Positions 1 through 9,316 of a stretch of DNA of 64,000 nt are shown piece after piece. Position 1 is the stretch's first letter. Every line of letters begins with the position of its first letter. The notes beneath the pieces are model-generated. The model was not told the origin of the DNA and searched no databases. It saw only the letters and a list, made by a program, of their open reading frames with translations. Made by a program: the position numbers and the translations under genes. Source of the stretch: Acidobacteriota bacterium (GTDB taxonomy: Bacteria; Acidobacteriota; Thermoanaerobaculia; Multivoradales; J023). The stretch is from assembly GCA_029263315.1 (NCBI GenBank), contig JAJCXR010000050.1, positions 62,001-126,000 of the forward strand. Direction: 5' to 3'.

Positions 1-2870
1 CGTTCGCAGAAATCGAACAAGCTGTCGAAGATGTCGTTCTGACGCTCTTCGATAATCGCTTCGATGGCCTTGCTGCCCACCCCCTTGACGGCACCAAGGC
101 CGAAACGGATATGCCCGTGATTGGCATCCCTGGGCTCCCCTTCACTGAAGACCGGTGTGAAACCGACCACCGAGGTATTGATGTCCGGCGCCCGCACCGC
201 CACCCCATGGCGCCCGTCGGGCAGCAGCACCCGTTTGCATTCGTCGATGTATTTGACGACTTTATCGGTGTTCTCCGACTCGAAGGTGAGCACCGCCGCC
301 ATGTATTGCACCGGAAAATAGGTCTTCAGGTAGGCCGTCTGGTAGGCGACGATGGCGTAACCCGTCGAGTGGCTCTTGTTGAAGCCGTAGCCGGCAAATT
401 TGAGGATGAAACCGAAGAGCTCGGCCGCCTTCTTGGTGGAAAGGCCCTGCTGCTTGGCACCCTCCAGAAACTGCGCCCGATTGGCATTGATGATCTTTTC
501 CTTTTTCTTGGAAATCGCTTTGATCAATGAGTAGGCGGCGCGCAGGGGAATGCCACCGAGCTCGTGCACGATCTGCATCACCTGCTCTTGGTAGACCATG
601 ATGCCGTAGGTCTCGGCGGTGAATTTGTCGACGATGGGATGCACCTTGGGCACCGGCTCACGGCCGTGCTTGCGATTGTTGTAGGTGTCGATCAAGGCCA
701 TCGGACCGGGACGATACAGGGCATTGGCGGCGATCAAGTCCTCCAGGCGATCCGGTGCCATGGCCCGCAACAGCTTGCGCATGCCGTCGGACTCGAACTG
801 GAATACGGAAACCGTCTCGGCGCGCCGAAAGAGATCGAGCACCTTGGGATCGTCGAATTCCAGGCGATCGAGATCCAAGGGGTCCCAGGTCGCAGGGCGG
901 CTTCCGTCGGGGTCGATCGTCCGCCGCATCACCTCTTCGTCGAGGGTCTCGATGACCAACTGCCGCGCCCGCTCGATGATCGACAGGGTTCGCAGCCCCA
1001 GGAAATCCATCTTCAACAGGCCGACCCGCTCGCAGGTGGGGCCGTCCCATTGGGTGATCAATACGTCCTGATCGCCCTGGCGATTGGTGGCCAGGGGAAG
1101 AATGTTGGACAGGGCCTGGTTGCCGATCACCACACCCGCCGCGTGCACGCCCGCATGGCGGGTCAGCCCCTCCAGCTTACGGGCCGTATCGAGCCAACCG
1201 CGGACCCCGGGATCACCGGTGTAGAGGGCCTTGAGGTCCGGATTCTCCTCCAGGGCATCGCTGATGGTGATGTTGAGCTGATCCCCCACCAGCTTACAGA
1301 TCTTGTCCACCTCCGAGAGGGGCATGTTCATCACCCGGCCGACATCGCGAATCGCCGCCTTGGCCTTGAGCATGTTGAAGGTGATGATCTGGGCGACGGT
1401 GCCTTCGCCTTCACCGTCGTATTTGTCGCGCACGTAATCGATGATGGTGCCACGGCCATCCTGACAAATATCGATGTCGATATCGGGATACTCGGCGCGG
1501 TCCGGATCGGTGAAACGCTCGAAGAGCAGGCCGTAGTGCACCGGACAGGCGTTCGACAGGCCGAGGCAGTACCCCACCATGGTGCCGACGCCGGAGCCAC
1601 GGGCATTGGCCGGAATGCCACGCCGCCGCGCTTCGTTGACAAAATCCCAACAGATCAAGAAGTACGAGGAGATGTCCTTGTCCCGCAGGATGCCGAGCTC
1701 ACGATCGAGCCGTGCCCGATGCTCGTCGGTGACGGTATCGCCGTATCTCCACACCAGCCCAGCCTCGGAAAGCTCCCGCAGGACGGTGTCGCATTGGGCC
1801 TTCAATTCGTCCTGGGAAATGCCTTCGCTACGATCGAACGGCTCGAGCCGATACTGGGCACAGAAAGCCTTGAGCCAGCGGGCCGAGCCGCGGGGCACCT
1901 CCTCCAGGCTGGCCGGGTCGTCCGTCTTGACGACTTTCACCACCGGCGCATGGTTATCGGTGAGGTCGAGCTCGACGTCACAGCGCTCGGCGATGCGCAC
2001 CGTATTTTCCAGGGCTTCGTTACCGGCACCGTCCAAGTAGCCGTCGAAGAGCTCGTACATCTCCGCCGGCGACTTGACGTAGAGCTCCGGGGGATATTTC
2101 AGCCGCTCGGGATCTTCTTTGATCTTGCCCGTCGAGATGCACACCAAGGAATCGTGGCTGTCCCAGTCTTCGGCCCGCAGGAAGTGGGAATCGTTGTCGC
2201 AGACCAGGGGCAGATCCAAATGACGGGCCAAGCGCACCAAGTGGGGATTGATCGCCTCTTGGTCGTCGACATGCCGCTGCAGCTCGATGTAAAAGCGCGG
2301 CTCCCCTTGCTCGTTGGGCTTGAAGACCTCAGCATGCCACTGCGCCTCGCGCACCGCATTTTCCCAGTCCTGCTCGTTGTGCCCCTTGACGTAACGACTC
2401 AAATGGAAGGCGATGGACGAGCCCAGATGGCCGTTGATGGCGATCAGGCCGTCCCCCCACTGCTGCAACGTGGTCTTGTCCATGCGTGGCTTGTAGTAGA
2501 AGCCATTGGCAAAGGAATCGGAGCTCAGCTTGAGCAGATGCCGCCAACCGACGATGTTTTCGGCCAGTAGCACGAGGTGGAATCCACCATCGGCGACGCC
2601 GGTGTGGGTGCGGTCTTGGCGATCCGAAACCCGGCCATCGACATCCGGTGCCACGTAGGCCTCGATACCCAGAATCGGCTTGACCCCGGCTTTCTTGGCC
2701 TTGGTGTAGAGCTCCACCGCACCGTGGAGATTGCCGTGGTCGGTCATCGCGACCGTATCCATTCCCAAGGCTTGCACCCGCTCCACGAGGTCGCTGATCC
2801 GGTTGGCGCCGTCCAGGAGACTGTATTGGGTGTGCAGGTGAAGATGTACGAAGGATGGATTCTGGGTCAT
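1..2870 (-). CDS. dnaE: DNA polymerase III alpha subunit, N-terminal ~956 residues (runs off left edge)
   Basis: Replicative polymerase catalytic subunit. The reading frame begins at the ATG at 2870-2868 (MTQNPSFVHLHLHTQYSLL) and stays open to base 1, so the C-terminal part (rest of fingers, beta-binding and OB domains) lies outside the window. The PHP domain is at the N terminus with its metal-binding HLHLH and TDHGNLHG motifs intact. The catalytic aspartates are visible in PDIDID (about residues 461-467) and KMDFLG (about residue 621), a spacing like that of Thermus-type DnaE1. The intact PHP metal motifs leave open PHP-based proofreading (inference). It is divergent from gcvT across a 290-base gap. 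Confidence 0.97.
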   Translation of the reverse strand, partial: MTQNPSFVHLHLHTQYSLLDGANRISDLVERVQALGMDTVAMTDHGNLHGAVELYTKAKKAGVKPILGIEAYVAPDVDGRVSDRQDRTHTGVADGGFHLVLLAENIVGWRHLLKLSSDSFANGFYYKPRMDKTTLQQWGDGLIAINGHLGSSIAFHLSRYVKGHNEQDWENAVREAQWHAEVFKPNEQGEPRFYIELQRHVDDQEAINPHLVRLARHLDLPLVCDNDSHFLRAEDWDSHDSLVCISTGKIKEDPERLKYPPELYVKSPAEMYELFDGYLDGAGNEALENTVRIAERCDVELDLTDNHAPVVKVVKTDDPASLEEVPRGSARWLKAFCAQYRLEPFDRSEGISQDELKAQCDTVLRELSEAGLVWRYGDTVTDEHRARLDRELGILRDKDISSYFLICWDFVNEARRRGIPANARGSGVGTMVGYCLGLSNACPVHYGLLFERFTDPDRAEYPDIDIDICQDGRGTIIDYVRDKYDGEGEGTVAQIITFNMLKAKAAIRDVGRVMNMPLSEVDKICKLVGDQLNITISDALEENPDLKALYTGDPGVRGWLDTARKLEGLTRHAGVHAAGVVIGNQALSNILPLATNRQGDQDVLITQWDGPTCERVGLLKMDFLGLRTLSIIERARQLVIETLDEEVMRRTIDPDGSRPATWDPLDLDRLEFDDPKVLDLFRRAETVSVFQFESDGMRKLLRAMAPDRLEDLIAANALYRPGPMALIDTYNNRKHGREPVPKVHPIVDKFTAETYGIMVYQEQVMQIVHELGGIPLRAAYSLIKAISKKKEKIINANRAQFLEGAKQQGLSTKKAAELFGFILKFAGYGFNKSHSTGYAIVAYQTAYLKTYFPVQYMAAVLTFESENTDKVVKYIDECKRVLLPDGRHGVAVRAPDINTSVVGFTPVFSEGEPRDANHGHIRFGLGAVKGVGSKAIEAIIEERQNDIFDSLFDFCE

Positions 2871-3160
2871 GGAAATCGCTTCTCCTGGAGAATGCAGCGT
2901 CGAGGTTGGGTTCCTTGCAGCAATATCTCTACGGCGACATCTGGGGCTCGTCGACGCTCGGGATGCTACATAGTGTATCGCCTTCTGCCCCCGCCGGGTC
3001 TGCCGCGATGACATCGAGGCGTCATGTCGGCGGCAATTTTGCCTCTCCCCATCTACCGCGTCCACCCCGGCATGTTATTCTCCTGGCTTCTCAACACCGC
3101 CTCGAATGGCTGCTTTCCACCGCCCAGCGGCGACCCTGATCGCGAGGAGCTCTACCCCCG

Positions 3161-4276
3161 ATGTCCGATTCCACTGCTGTCGAAGAGACCGCCCCGCAGC
3201 GCACCCCCCTCTACGAGTGTCATCTCGAAGCGGGCGCCAAGATGGTTGAGTTCGCCGGCTGGGAGATGCCGGTGCGTTACGGTTCCGAGATCGACGAGCA
3301 CCACGCCGTTCGCCGTGCCGCCGGTCTCTTCGATGTCTCGCACATGGGGGAGATCCGCGTCCACGGCGGTGGTGCGTTGGACTATCTCCAACGGCTGACC
3401 CCCAACAACGTCGCCAAGCTGCAGCCCGGCCGGGCCCAATACAGCGCCTTGCTCACCGAGCGGGGTACCTACATCGACGACCTGCTCGTCTACCAGATGG
3501 CGAAGGACGACTACCTGGTCGTCGTCAACGCCTCGAATATCGCCACCGACTACGCCCACATGTTGTCGGTGCCCCACCCCGACTGCCAGATCGACAACCA
3601 TTCCGATCGCTATGCGCTGTTGGCCCTGCAGGGCCCCAAATCCCTCGAAATCCTCAAGCGCCACACTTCGACGGACCTGGAAAACCTGCGCTACTACCAC
3701 TTCGAGAACGGTCAGATCGACGGCAAGAGCTGCATCATTTCCCGCACCGGCTACACCGGCGAGATCGGGATGGAGCTCTACATTTCGCCCGAGGATGCCC
3801 CACACCTGTGGCGTACCCTGCTGGCCTCCGGGGCCGACGATGGCCTTCTACCCGCCGGCCTCGGGGCCCGTGACACCTTGCGTCTGGAGGCGGGGATGTC
3901 CCTCTATGGCCATGAGATCGACGACACCACGACCCCCTTCGAGGCGGGCCTCCAGTGGACGGTCAAGTTTGCCAAGGGCGATTACCTGGGACGCTCGGTG
4001 CTCGAAGAGCAAAAAGAAAATGGCGTCGACCGGCAGCTCATCGGTTTCGAGATCGAAGGTCGCGGCATCGCCCGCCAAGGGCACCGCATCCTGGTGGACG
4101 ACGAGTCCGTCGGCCAGGTGACCAGCGGCACTTGGAGCCCCACCCTCGAGAAGGCCATCGGCACCGCCTATGTGCCCACCGCTATGGCGACGGAGGGCGA
4201 CCCGCTGACCATCGAAGTCCGCAAACGGCGCCTGCCAGCCCGCATCGTGGCGATGCCCTTCTACAAGCGGGACTGA
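3161..4276 (+). CDS. gcvT: glycine cleavage system T protein (aminomethyltransferase)
   Basis: Tetrahydrofolate-dependent step of glycine cleavage: releases ammonia from the aminomethyl-lipoyl H protein and forms methylene-THF. The 371 residues match the family length. The N-terminal region has EFAGWEMPVRYG and the DVSHMGE motif, and the middle has RTGYTGEIGMELY, all family hallmarks; the C-terminal barrel is complete. gcvH follows after about 155 bases, so the two are probably co-transcribed. No gcvP is present in the window. I looked upstream for a glycine riboswitch and did not see one. Confidence 0.97.
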   Translation: MSDSTAVEETAPQRTPLYECHLEAGAKMVEFAGWEMPVRYGSEIDEHHAVRRAAGLFDVSHMGEIRVHGGGALDYLQRLTPNNVAKLQPGRAQYSALLTERGTYIDDLLVYQMAKDDYLVVVNASNIATDYAHMLSVPHPDCQIDNHSDRYALLALQGPKSLEILKRHTSTDLENLRYYHFENGQIDGKSCIISRTGYTGEIGMELYISPEDAPHLWRTLLASGADDGLLPAGLGARDTLRLEAGMSLYGHEIDDTTTPFEAGLQWTVKFAKGDYLGRSVLEEQKENGVDRQLIGFEIEGRGIARQGHRILVDDESVGQVTSGTWSPTLEKAIGTAYVPTAMATEGDPLTIEVRKRRLPARIVAMPFYKRD

Positions 4277-4432
4277 GCATGCCGAACCCTCGTCGAGCCC
4301 AGCACAGCGCTTCGTCTGCCCGACGGCTCCGCCACCACAACTTCAATGTCAAGCTCAGCGTCACGACTTCAGCGAGCGGTCAATCGTACCGACTCAGTTT
4401 CATCCACTCAGCGAATCTGGAAGGAATCGAGC

Positions 4433-4816
4433 ATGTACCCGAGTGAATATCTCTACAGCAAAGAACACGAATGGATCCTGGTCGAAGGCGACACCTGCAC
4501 CCTCGGCATCACCAGCTACGCCCAGAGCGAGCTTGGCGAGGTCGTCTTCGTGGAGTTGCCGGAGGTCGGAGCCAGCTTCAACAGCGAAGACGAAATCGGC
4601 AGCATCGAATCGGTCAAAGCGGTGGCGGAGATCTACACTCCGCTCTCCGGCGAGATCGTCGAGGTGAACTCCGACCTCGAAGATGCGCCGGAGGTGGTCA
4701 ACGACGATCCCCACATCGAAGGCTGGCTGGTCAAGATCAAGATGACCGATCCGTCGCAGCTCGAAGACCTGATGGATGCCGAGGCCTATCAAGAGATGGT
4801 CGACGAAGCCTCCTGA
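4433..4816 (+). CDS. gcvH: glycine cleavage system H protein
   Basis: Lipoylated carrier that shuttles the aminomethyl group between GcvP, GcvT and GcvL. The ATG at 4433 gives the classic start MYPSEYLYSKEHEW and has AGGA just upstream; the frame is open further 5' but that part is not H-protein-like. The lipoyl-lysine motif ESVKAVAE places the modified lysine at about residue 62 of 127. Length and the terminal helix are normal. It lies just downstream of gcvT in the same direction. Confidence 0.97.
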   Translation: MYPSEYLYSKEHEWILVEGDTCTLGITSYAQSELGEVVFVELPEVGASFNSEDEIGSIESVKAVAEIYTPLSGEIVEVNSDLEDAPEVVNDDPHIEGWLVKIKMTDPSQLEDLMDAEAYQEMVDEAS

Positions 4817-4822
4817 CGCGGC

Positions 4823-5227
4823 ATGGGATCGAGGGGCCTCCTACCATCCGGCGAAACGTCCATGCTGGTGGTCTGTGCCGTCATCTGGTTGTTGGCGGGC
4901 CTTACCGCCCTGGGCATCCTACCCATGGCGGGCGCCCTGCCCCTCGATCTCTACTCGTTCTACAGCTTTGCCAGCGTCTGCGGCTGGATCGCCGGCAACG
5001 TCTTCGTCAGACGACGTCAAAGGCTCGGGCCCACCGGTCACCGGTGGCTTGCCTTGGCGTATCTGATCGCTCCCCCCAGCCTGCTCTTCCTGCTGCGGGC
5101 CCTGGCGACCCTCGAGCAGCAGCGCAGCGCGCCCTTGGTGCCGGCCTATGGGCTGGTGGTCTACCTGATCTTCTTCCTCGTTCCCGTGACGCTGAGGCAA
5201 CCGGCCGGACGACCGCGATCGCAGTGA
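4823..5227 (+). CDS. small hydrophobic membrane protein of unknown function
   Basis: 134 residues with about four predicted membrane segments (roughly residues 14-36, 43-61, 74-95 and 107-122) and a short basic tail. It begins 6 bases after the gcvH stop in the same direction, so it may be the last gene of the gcvT-gcvH transcript. The ATG at 4862 (MLVVCAVIWLL) is an equally good start and would remove a 13-residue non-hydrophobic leader; neither has a clear Shine-Dalgarno. I do not recognise the family. Confidence 0.6.
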   Translation: MGSRGLLPSGETSMLVVCAVIWLLAGLTALGILPMAGALPLDLYSFYSFASVCGWIAGNVFVRRRQRLGPTGHRWLALAYLIAPPSLLFLLRALATLEQQRSAPLVPAYGLVVYLIFFLVPVTLRQPAGRPRSQ

Positions 5228-5258
5228 GCCACGCGACCCGTCACAAGATCACGAGCCA

Positions 5259-6179
5259 TCACAAAATCTCGAAACGACGCCGGCGCTCCCACAGGGACTT
5301 GCGGCTGATGCCCAATAGCTCCGCCGCCCGCCCTTGGTGACCTCGGGTGTAGGCGAGGGCCCTGAGGATCTCCAGACGTTCTACTTCCCTCAGGGTCCTC
5401 GGTCGTCCGTCGTCGGCGTCTGGCGGCGGCTCAGGGTCGAGCCACTCGCCACGTTCGTGGTGCACTAGGGATCGTTCGAGGACGTTGCGCAGCTGCCGTA
5501 GGTTGCCCGGCCATGGATAGGCTTTCATCCAGCGCAGAGCCCTGTCGCTGAGCTGTGGACAGGGGCGTTCCAGCCGCGTCGCCAAATCCCGTAGCAAGTG
5601 CTCACTGAGGCTTGGTAGATCGCTCAATCGATCCCGCAGGGGTGGCAAGCGGTAGGTCAGAACTTCCAAACGAAAATAGAGATCGGCCCGGAAGACCCCT
5701 TGCTCGACCCGCTCCGCCAGGCTGTCGGTGGCGATGGCGATGAAACGCACATCCGCCTCCACTTCCCGTCCACCGAGGGGAGTGTAACGTCGTTCGGCCA
5801 GCAGGCGAAGGAGGATGGGTTGTGCGGTGAGGGGTAGGGCCTCGATTTGATCGAGGATCAGGGTGCCGCCTTGGGCTCGGGCGACGCGGCCCGGCTCTGC
5901 CCGTTGCGCTCCGGTGAAGGCCCCCGCTCGATGACCAAAGAGCTCGCTCTCAAGGAGGGTTGGCGGCAAGGCACCGGGATCGACTTCGACCAAGGGTCCC
6001 AGGGACCGGCGACTGGCACCATGGAGACTGCGCGCCAAGCGGCTGCGACCGGTACCCGACTCACCGACGATGAGAATCGGTGCGTCGCTGACCGCCGCCC
6101 GTACGACCCCCGGCAAGTTGGAACCGAGGCTCGGCGACGCTGCGAGGAAGGATGCCAGTGAATCGCTGCCCGGTGTCAT
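5259..6179 (-). CDS. sigma-54 interaction (NtrC-type AAA+) regulator without receiver domain
   Basis: 306 residues. After a short N-terminal segment (~25 residues) the AAA+ domain begins: Walker A GESGTGRS, the sigma-54-contacting loop GAFTGA, and Walker B region GTLILDQIEAL. A C-terminal Fis-type helix-turn-helix (LRALAYTRGHQGRAAELLGI) would bind DNA at upstream enhancers. There is no receiver, GAF or PAS domain, so phosphorylation cannot control it directly; activity may be set by expression level or a partner protein. It is convergent with the small membrane gene at 4823 and lies downstream of rsfS on the same strand. No sigma-54 gene is in the window. Confidence 0.9.
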   Translation of the reverse strand: MTPGSDSLASFLAASPSLGSNLPGVVRAAVSDAPILIVGESGTGRSRLARSLHGASRRSLGPLVEVDPGALPPTLLESELFGHRAGAFTGAQRAEPGRVARAQGGTLILDQIEALPLTAQPILLRLLAERRYTPLGGREVEADVRFIAIATDSLAERVEQGVFRADLYFRLEVLTYRLPPLRDRLSDLPSLSEHLLRDLATRLERPCPQLSDRALRWMKAYPWPGNLRQLRNVLERSLVHHERGEWLDPEPPPDADDGRPRTLREVERLEILRALAYTRGHQGRAAELLGISRKSLWERRRRFEIL

Positions 6180-6228
6180 GCTCCGGCCCCAAGCTCACAA
6201 CCGAAAGGACTGTGGAATGGCGAATCTC

Positions 6229-6813
6229 TCAAGGCTGAGGAGGTGAAGCCTCCCCATCCAAGGAGTCGAGAATCTGTTGCGTGATGTTTGGCGCATCGCC
6301 CCATAGACGCTCCAGGGCATAGAACTGCCGAGTTTCGTCCTGGAAGACATGGATGACCATTTCACCGCCATAATCAATCAGCACCCACTTGCCTTGCCGC
6401 TGGCCTTCGACGTGCAGCGGTCGCAGCCCGTGCTCACGGAGCGAGCGCACGATGCCGTCGGTGATGGCCTGCACTTGGCGCTCGTTGGTGCCACTGCAGA
6501 TCATGAAATGGTCGGTAAAATCGCTGATCTTGGCCAGATAGAGAACCATGACGGACTCGGCCTTGCGGCCGACCGCCGCCTCCACCGCCCAGCGGATGAA
6601 GCGTGTTTCCTCGGCGGTGAGCGACGGGATCTCGTCACTTTCCGACTCCGGATCGGTCGACTCAGGTGCGTCTGACGCTGGATCGGTTGACTCCGGATCG
6701 GTCGACGTCGGACTATCTGACGCTTGAACGGCCGGGGTTTCGCCGGCCGGCCCATCGTCCGTCGGGACTTGGGTCGAGGTGAGCTCGGAAGAGTTTTCAG
6801 CTGTAGAGGTCAT
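6229..6813 (-). CDS. rsfS: ribosomal silencing factor RsfS with a long acidic N-terminal extension
   Basis: RsfS (Iojap/DUF143) binds L14 on the large subunit and blocks subunit joining under starvation. The C-terminal ~110 residues carry the family core (AKISDFTDHFMICSG, GKWVLIDYGGEMVIHVF). It is preceded by about 65 residues rich in S, T, D, E and P with degenerate DPESTDP repeats, which is unusual because most family members are 105-130 residues. The ATG at 6813 is chosen; a TTG at 6822 is possible. The start overlaps the end of nadD by 17 bases, the common nadD-rsfS arrangement. The octamer GCTAGACT (minus strand, 6833-6826) sits just upstream. Confidence 0.93.
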   Translation of the reverse strand: MTSTAENSSELTSTQVPTDDGPAGETPAVQASDSPTSTDPESTDPASDAPESTDPESESDEIPSLTAEETRFIRWAVEAAVGRKAESVMVLYLAKISDFTDHFMICSGTNERQVQAITDGIVRSLREHGLRPLHVEGQRQGKWVLIDYGGEMVIHVFQDETRQFYALERLWGDAPNITQQILDSLDGEASPPQP

Positions 6814-7408
6814 ATTTGCCAATGTAGTCTAGCACCAGTCGAGGCACCCAATCATCACAACGGGTTGGATCGCTGGCCAAGTGTTGACGTATGGTGCTCG
6901 ACGAGATGTCGAGGCTCGGAATTCCTGACACGATCACCGCTTGCCCCGAGAGCAGAGCAGCTTTTAGCGCTGGCGAAGCGGCCGCTTCAAATGCATGGCC
7001 GGTGGCACCGGGACGAGGCAACACCGCGATTCGCGCCAGGCGCAGAATATCTTGCCAACGGCGCCAAGACTCCAGCTCCAAAAAAGCGTCGCCACCCATG
7101 AACAGGACCAGCTCGGCATCCGGCCGCTGACGTCTCCAGTGCTCCAGGGTGTCGATGGTATAGCTGGGGCCCCGCTGAGACATTTCATAGTCGCTGGCAA
7201 ACAACCCGGTTTCGCAAAGCAACGCCAGCTCGACCATGGTGTAGCGGGCTCGGGATGGCGCCATGCGCCGTCCGTCCTTGTGCGGTGGACGGGCGGTCGG
7301 CAAATAGATCACCCGGTCGAGGCCCAGAACCTGTCGAGCTCGCTGCAACGGCACCACATGGCCGAGATGAATCGGGTCGAAGCTACCGCCGTAGAGACCG
7401 ATCTTCAA
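6797..7408 (-). CDS. nadD: nicotinate-nucleotide adenylyltransferase
   Basis: Adenylates nicotinate mononucleotide to deamido-NAD in NAD synthesis. The N-terminal nucleotidyltransferase motif GGSFDPIHLGH and the C-terminal DISSSTIR motif are both present, and 203 residues is the usual length. The start overlaps the obgE stop by 4 bases (ATGA) and the end overlaps rsfS, giving a tightly coupled obgE-nadD-rsfS unit, a widely conserved order. Confidence 0.96.
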   Translation of the reverse strand: MKIGLYGGSFDPIHLGHVVPLQRARQVLGLDRVIYLPTARPPHKDGRRMAPSRARYTMVELALLCETGLFASDYEMSQRGPSYTIDTLEHWRRQRPDAELVLFMGGDAFLELESWRRWQDILRLARIAVLPRPGATGHAFEAAASPALKAALLSGQAVIVSGIPSLDISSSTIRQHLASDPTRCDDWVPRLVLDYIGKYDLYS

Positions 7409-8553
7409 GACTCGTCCTCGACATCATCATCGCCCCCCACCTCCCCAACAATACCGGCAGGCGGCCCCTGCCACAATTCGTCCGAGGTCTCGGACTCACT
7501 AGGCACTCCGCTCTCGCCGTGCGCCTCGGCCTCGTGGTGTGCTTCGATGTTGATCGGGATCTCAGCCAGCATCTGGCGCAGACGACGCTTGATTTCCGGC
7601 AACCCGTCGTGGGTCACCGAGCTGACTTCAAAGTATTCCAGGCCACGGTCTTGCGCCACCTGCTCGAGCTCAGCTCGGCGTTCGGCGTCAACGGCATCGA
7701 GCTTGCTGCCCACCAAGAGACGCGGCCGCTCCAACAAGTCGCTGCGATAGGTATCGAGCTCGTGCTCGATAACCTCGAAATCCTGCCGCGCCGAGCCCTC
7801 GAAGGCGGACAAATCCACCAAATGAAGCAAGACCCGGCAGCGTTCGACATGGCGCAGGAACTGAAATCCGAGACCCGCCCCGTCGGCCGCCCCAGCGATC
7901 AAACCGGGCAAATCCGCCACCACGAAGGGATCCGTCGAAGGACCGTCCTCCACCACACCCAACTGGGGGGTCAAGGTGGTGAAGGGGTACTCGGCGATCT
8001 TCGGACGGGCCGACGACACGGCGCTGATAAACGTCGACTTACCGGCGTTGGGCAAACCCACCAGTCCGACGTCCGCCAACAGACGGAGCTCGAGACGGAG
8101 CCAGTTGGCTTGCCCCTCGCGCCCCTCCTCCGCATACCGCGGAGCCCGGCGTTTGGCGTTGGCGAAGCGAGCATTGCCGCGCCCCCCAAGTCCGCCCTTG
8201 GCGACCAGCAGCCGCTGGCCGTGGTGCAGGATCTCCCCCACCAGCTGGTCGCTGTCGCGATCGAAAATCAAGGTCCCCAAGGGTACCCTTGCTTCGACAT
8301 CCTCGCCACCTCGCCCGGTGCAATTGGAGCCTTCACCATGACGGCCCCGCTGCGCCTTGACGACCTGCCGGTAGCGAATATGACTCAGCGTATTGAGGCG
8401 CTCGTCGCCGACCAGCCAAACGGAACCGCCGAGGCCACCATCGCCTCCGGAAGGCCCGCCCCTGGGGACGAACTTTTCGCGTCGAAACGCAATACAGCCG
8501 TTGCCACCGTCGCCAGCGACGGCATGCATAACGGCTTCGTCAATGAAGGCCAA
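7405..8553 (-). CDS. obgE: Obg family GTPase
   Basis: Ribosome-associated GTPase acting in 50S maturation and growth control. The N-terminal glycine-rich Obg fold (GDGGNGCIAFRREKFV, GGDGGLGG) is followed by a G domain with Walker A GLPNAGKS, switch DLPGL and an NKxD-position motif reading SKLDA, a substitution of the usual asparagine. The C-terminal ~60 residues are acidic and low-complexity. The family-like start MAFIDEAV uses TTG at 8553. rpmA and rplU lie upstream on the same strand in the classic rplU-rpmA-obgE order. Confidence 0.95.
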   Translation of the reverse strand: MAFIDEAVMHAVAGDGGNGCIAFRREKFVPRGGPSGGDGGLGGSVWLVGDERLNTLSHIRYRQVVKAQRGRHGEGSNCTGRGGEDVEARVPLGTLIFDRDSDQLVGEILHHGQRLLVAKGGLGGRGNARFANAKRRAPRYAEEGREGQANWLRLELRLLADVGLVGLPNAGKSTFISAVSSARPKIAEYPFTTLTPQLGVVEDGPSTDPFVVADLPGLIAGAADGAGLGFQFLRHVERCRVLLHLVDLSAFEGSARQDFEVIEHELDTYRSDLLERPRLLVGSKLDAVDAERRAELEQVAQDRGLEYFEVSSVTHDGLPEIKRRLRQMLAEIPINIEAHHEAEAHGESGVPSESETSDELWQGPPAGIVGEVGGDDDVEDES

Positions 8554-8652
8554 TGGATTGTCTCGGGGTGAGGAATTGGGCTGGGGAGGGATGACCCACA
8601 GTAGTCGGCCACCCCATCAGATCATCGTCTGACAAGCCCCCCGAGCATCGAA

Positions 8653-8682
8653 GGACGCCGGGAAAAGATCCCCACGGCGTCC
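8653..8682. other. inverted repeat between rpmA and obgE
   Basis: GGACGCCG at 8653-8660 pairs perfectly with CGGCGTCC at 8675-8682 across a 14-base loop. On the minus strand it falls after the rpmA stop and before obgE, with no following T run, so a simple intrinsic terminator is unlikely. It could be an RNA-processing or attenuation structure that separates ribosomal-protein from obgE expression. Confidence 0.4.
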
Positions 8683-8703
8683 GCCCGAGGTGGTGACGAG
8701 TGA

Positions 8704-8961
8704 CTATTCTGCCGATCGTATGTGCACGAACTTGCCGCGCCGGCCTCGGTCTTGGAACTGGACCACGCCGTCCGCCTTGGCGAAGAGGGTGTCGTCCTTG
8801 CCACGACCGACATTGATCCCGGGGAAAAACTTGGTCCCCCGTTGGCGCACGATGATCGTGCCGCCGGTCACCTGTTCGCCGCCGTAGCGCTTGACCCCTA
8901 GATTGCTAGGATTCGAATCGCGTCCATTGCGACTGGAGCCTTGTCCCTTTTTATGTGCCAT
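8704..8961 (-). CDS. rpmA: 50S ribosomal protein L27
   Basis: 85 residues starting MAHKKGQGSSRNGRDSN, the direct bacterial form without the cleavable N-terminal extension seen in Firmicutes. The glycine-rich central part (GTKFFPGINVGRGKDDTLFA) is typical. L27 lies near the peptidyl-transferase centre. It is 43 bases downstream of rplU on the same strand and begins after a clear AGGAGA. Confidence 0.97.
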   Translation of the reverse strand: MAHKKGQGSSRNGRDSNPSNLGVKRYGGEQVTGGTIIVRQRGTKFFPGINVGRGKDDTLFAKADGVVQFQDRGRRGKFVHIRSAE

Positions 8962-9004
8962 TGCACTTATCTCCTGAAAGAGTCAGCAGCGCTCAACAGT
9001 GCGC

Positions 9005-9316
9005 TCAAACTTGAATGTCTTGGATCCGCACCCGCAGAAGATCCTGCCGGTGACCGTTCTTGCGCCGATAGCCCTTGCGTCGCTTAGACTTGAAGACCGT
9101 CACCTTGGGGCCACGGATGTCGCCCAGGCGAACGCCCGTCACTTGCGCACCTTCAACGACGGGATGACCGATCTTGACGTCATCACCGCCCACCATGAGA
9201 ACGCGGTCGAACACCACGTCCGTAGAATCGTCCTCGGCCGGCAGGAGCTCGACGTCGATCACATCGCCGGTCTGAACTCGGTACTGCTTGCCACCTGTTT
9301 CGATAATCGCATACAT
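9005..9316 (-). CDS. rplU: 50S ribosomal protein L21
   Basis: 103 residues starting MYAIIETGGKQYRV, the canonical L21 start, and ending in the RKNGHRQDLLRVRI region that contacts 23S rRNA. It is the first gene of the minus-strand rplU-rpmA-obgE-nadD-rsfS series; a candidate promoter lies at 9606-9635. Confidence 0.97.
   Translation of the reverse strand: MYAIIETGGKQYRVQTGDVIDVELLPAEDDSTDVVFDRVLMVGGDDVKIGHPVVEGAQVTGVRLGDIRGPKVTVFKSKRRKGYRRKNGHRQDLLRVRIQDIQV

Noticed and set aside
564..2570. Long plus-strand open frame opposite dnaE
   Set aside because: It only mirrors the codon use of the clear dnaE reading on the minus strand; its translation is low-complexity and has no domain.
2871..3160. 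Possible glycine riboswitch before gcvT
   Set aside because: No recognisable glycine aptamer core in the 290-base gap; only short inverted repeats such as GACAT/ATGTC near 3010-3028.
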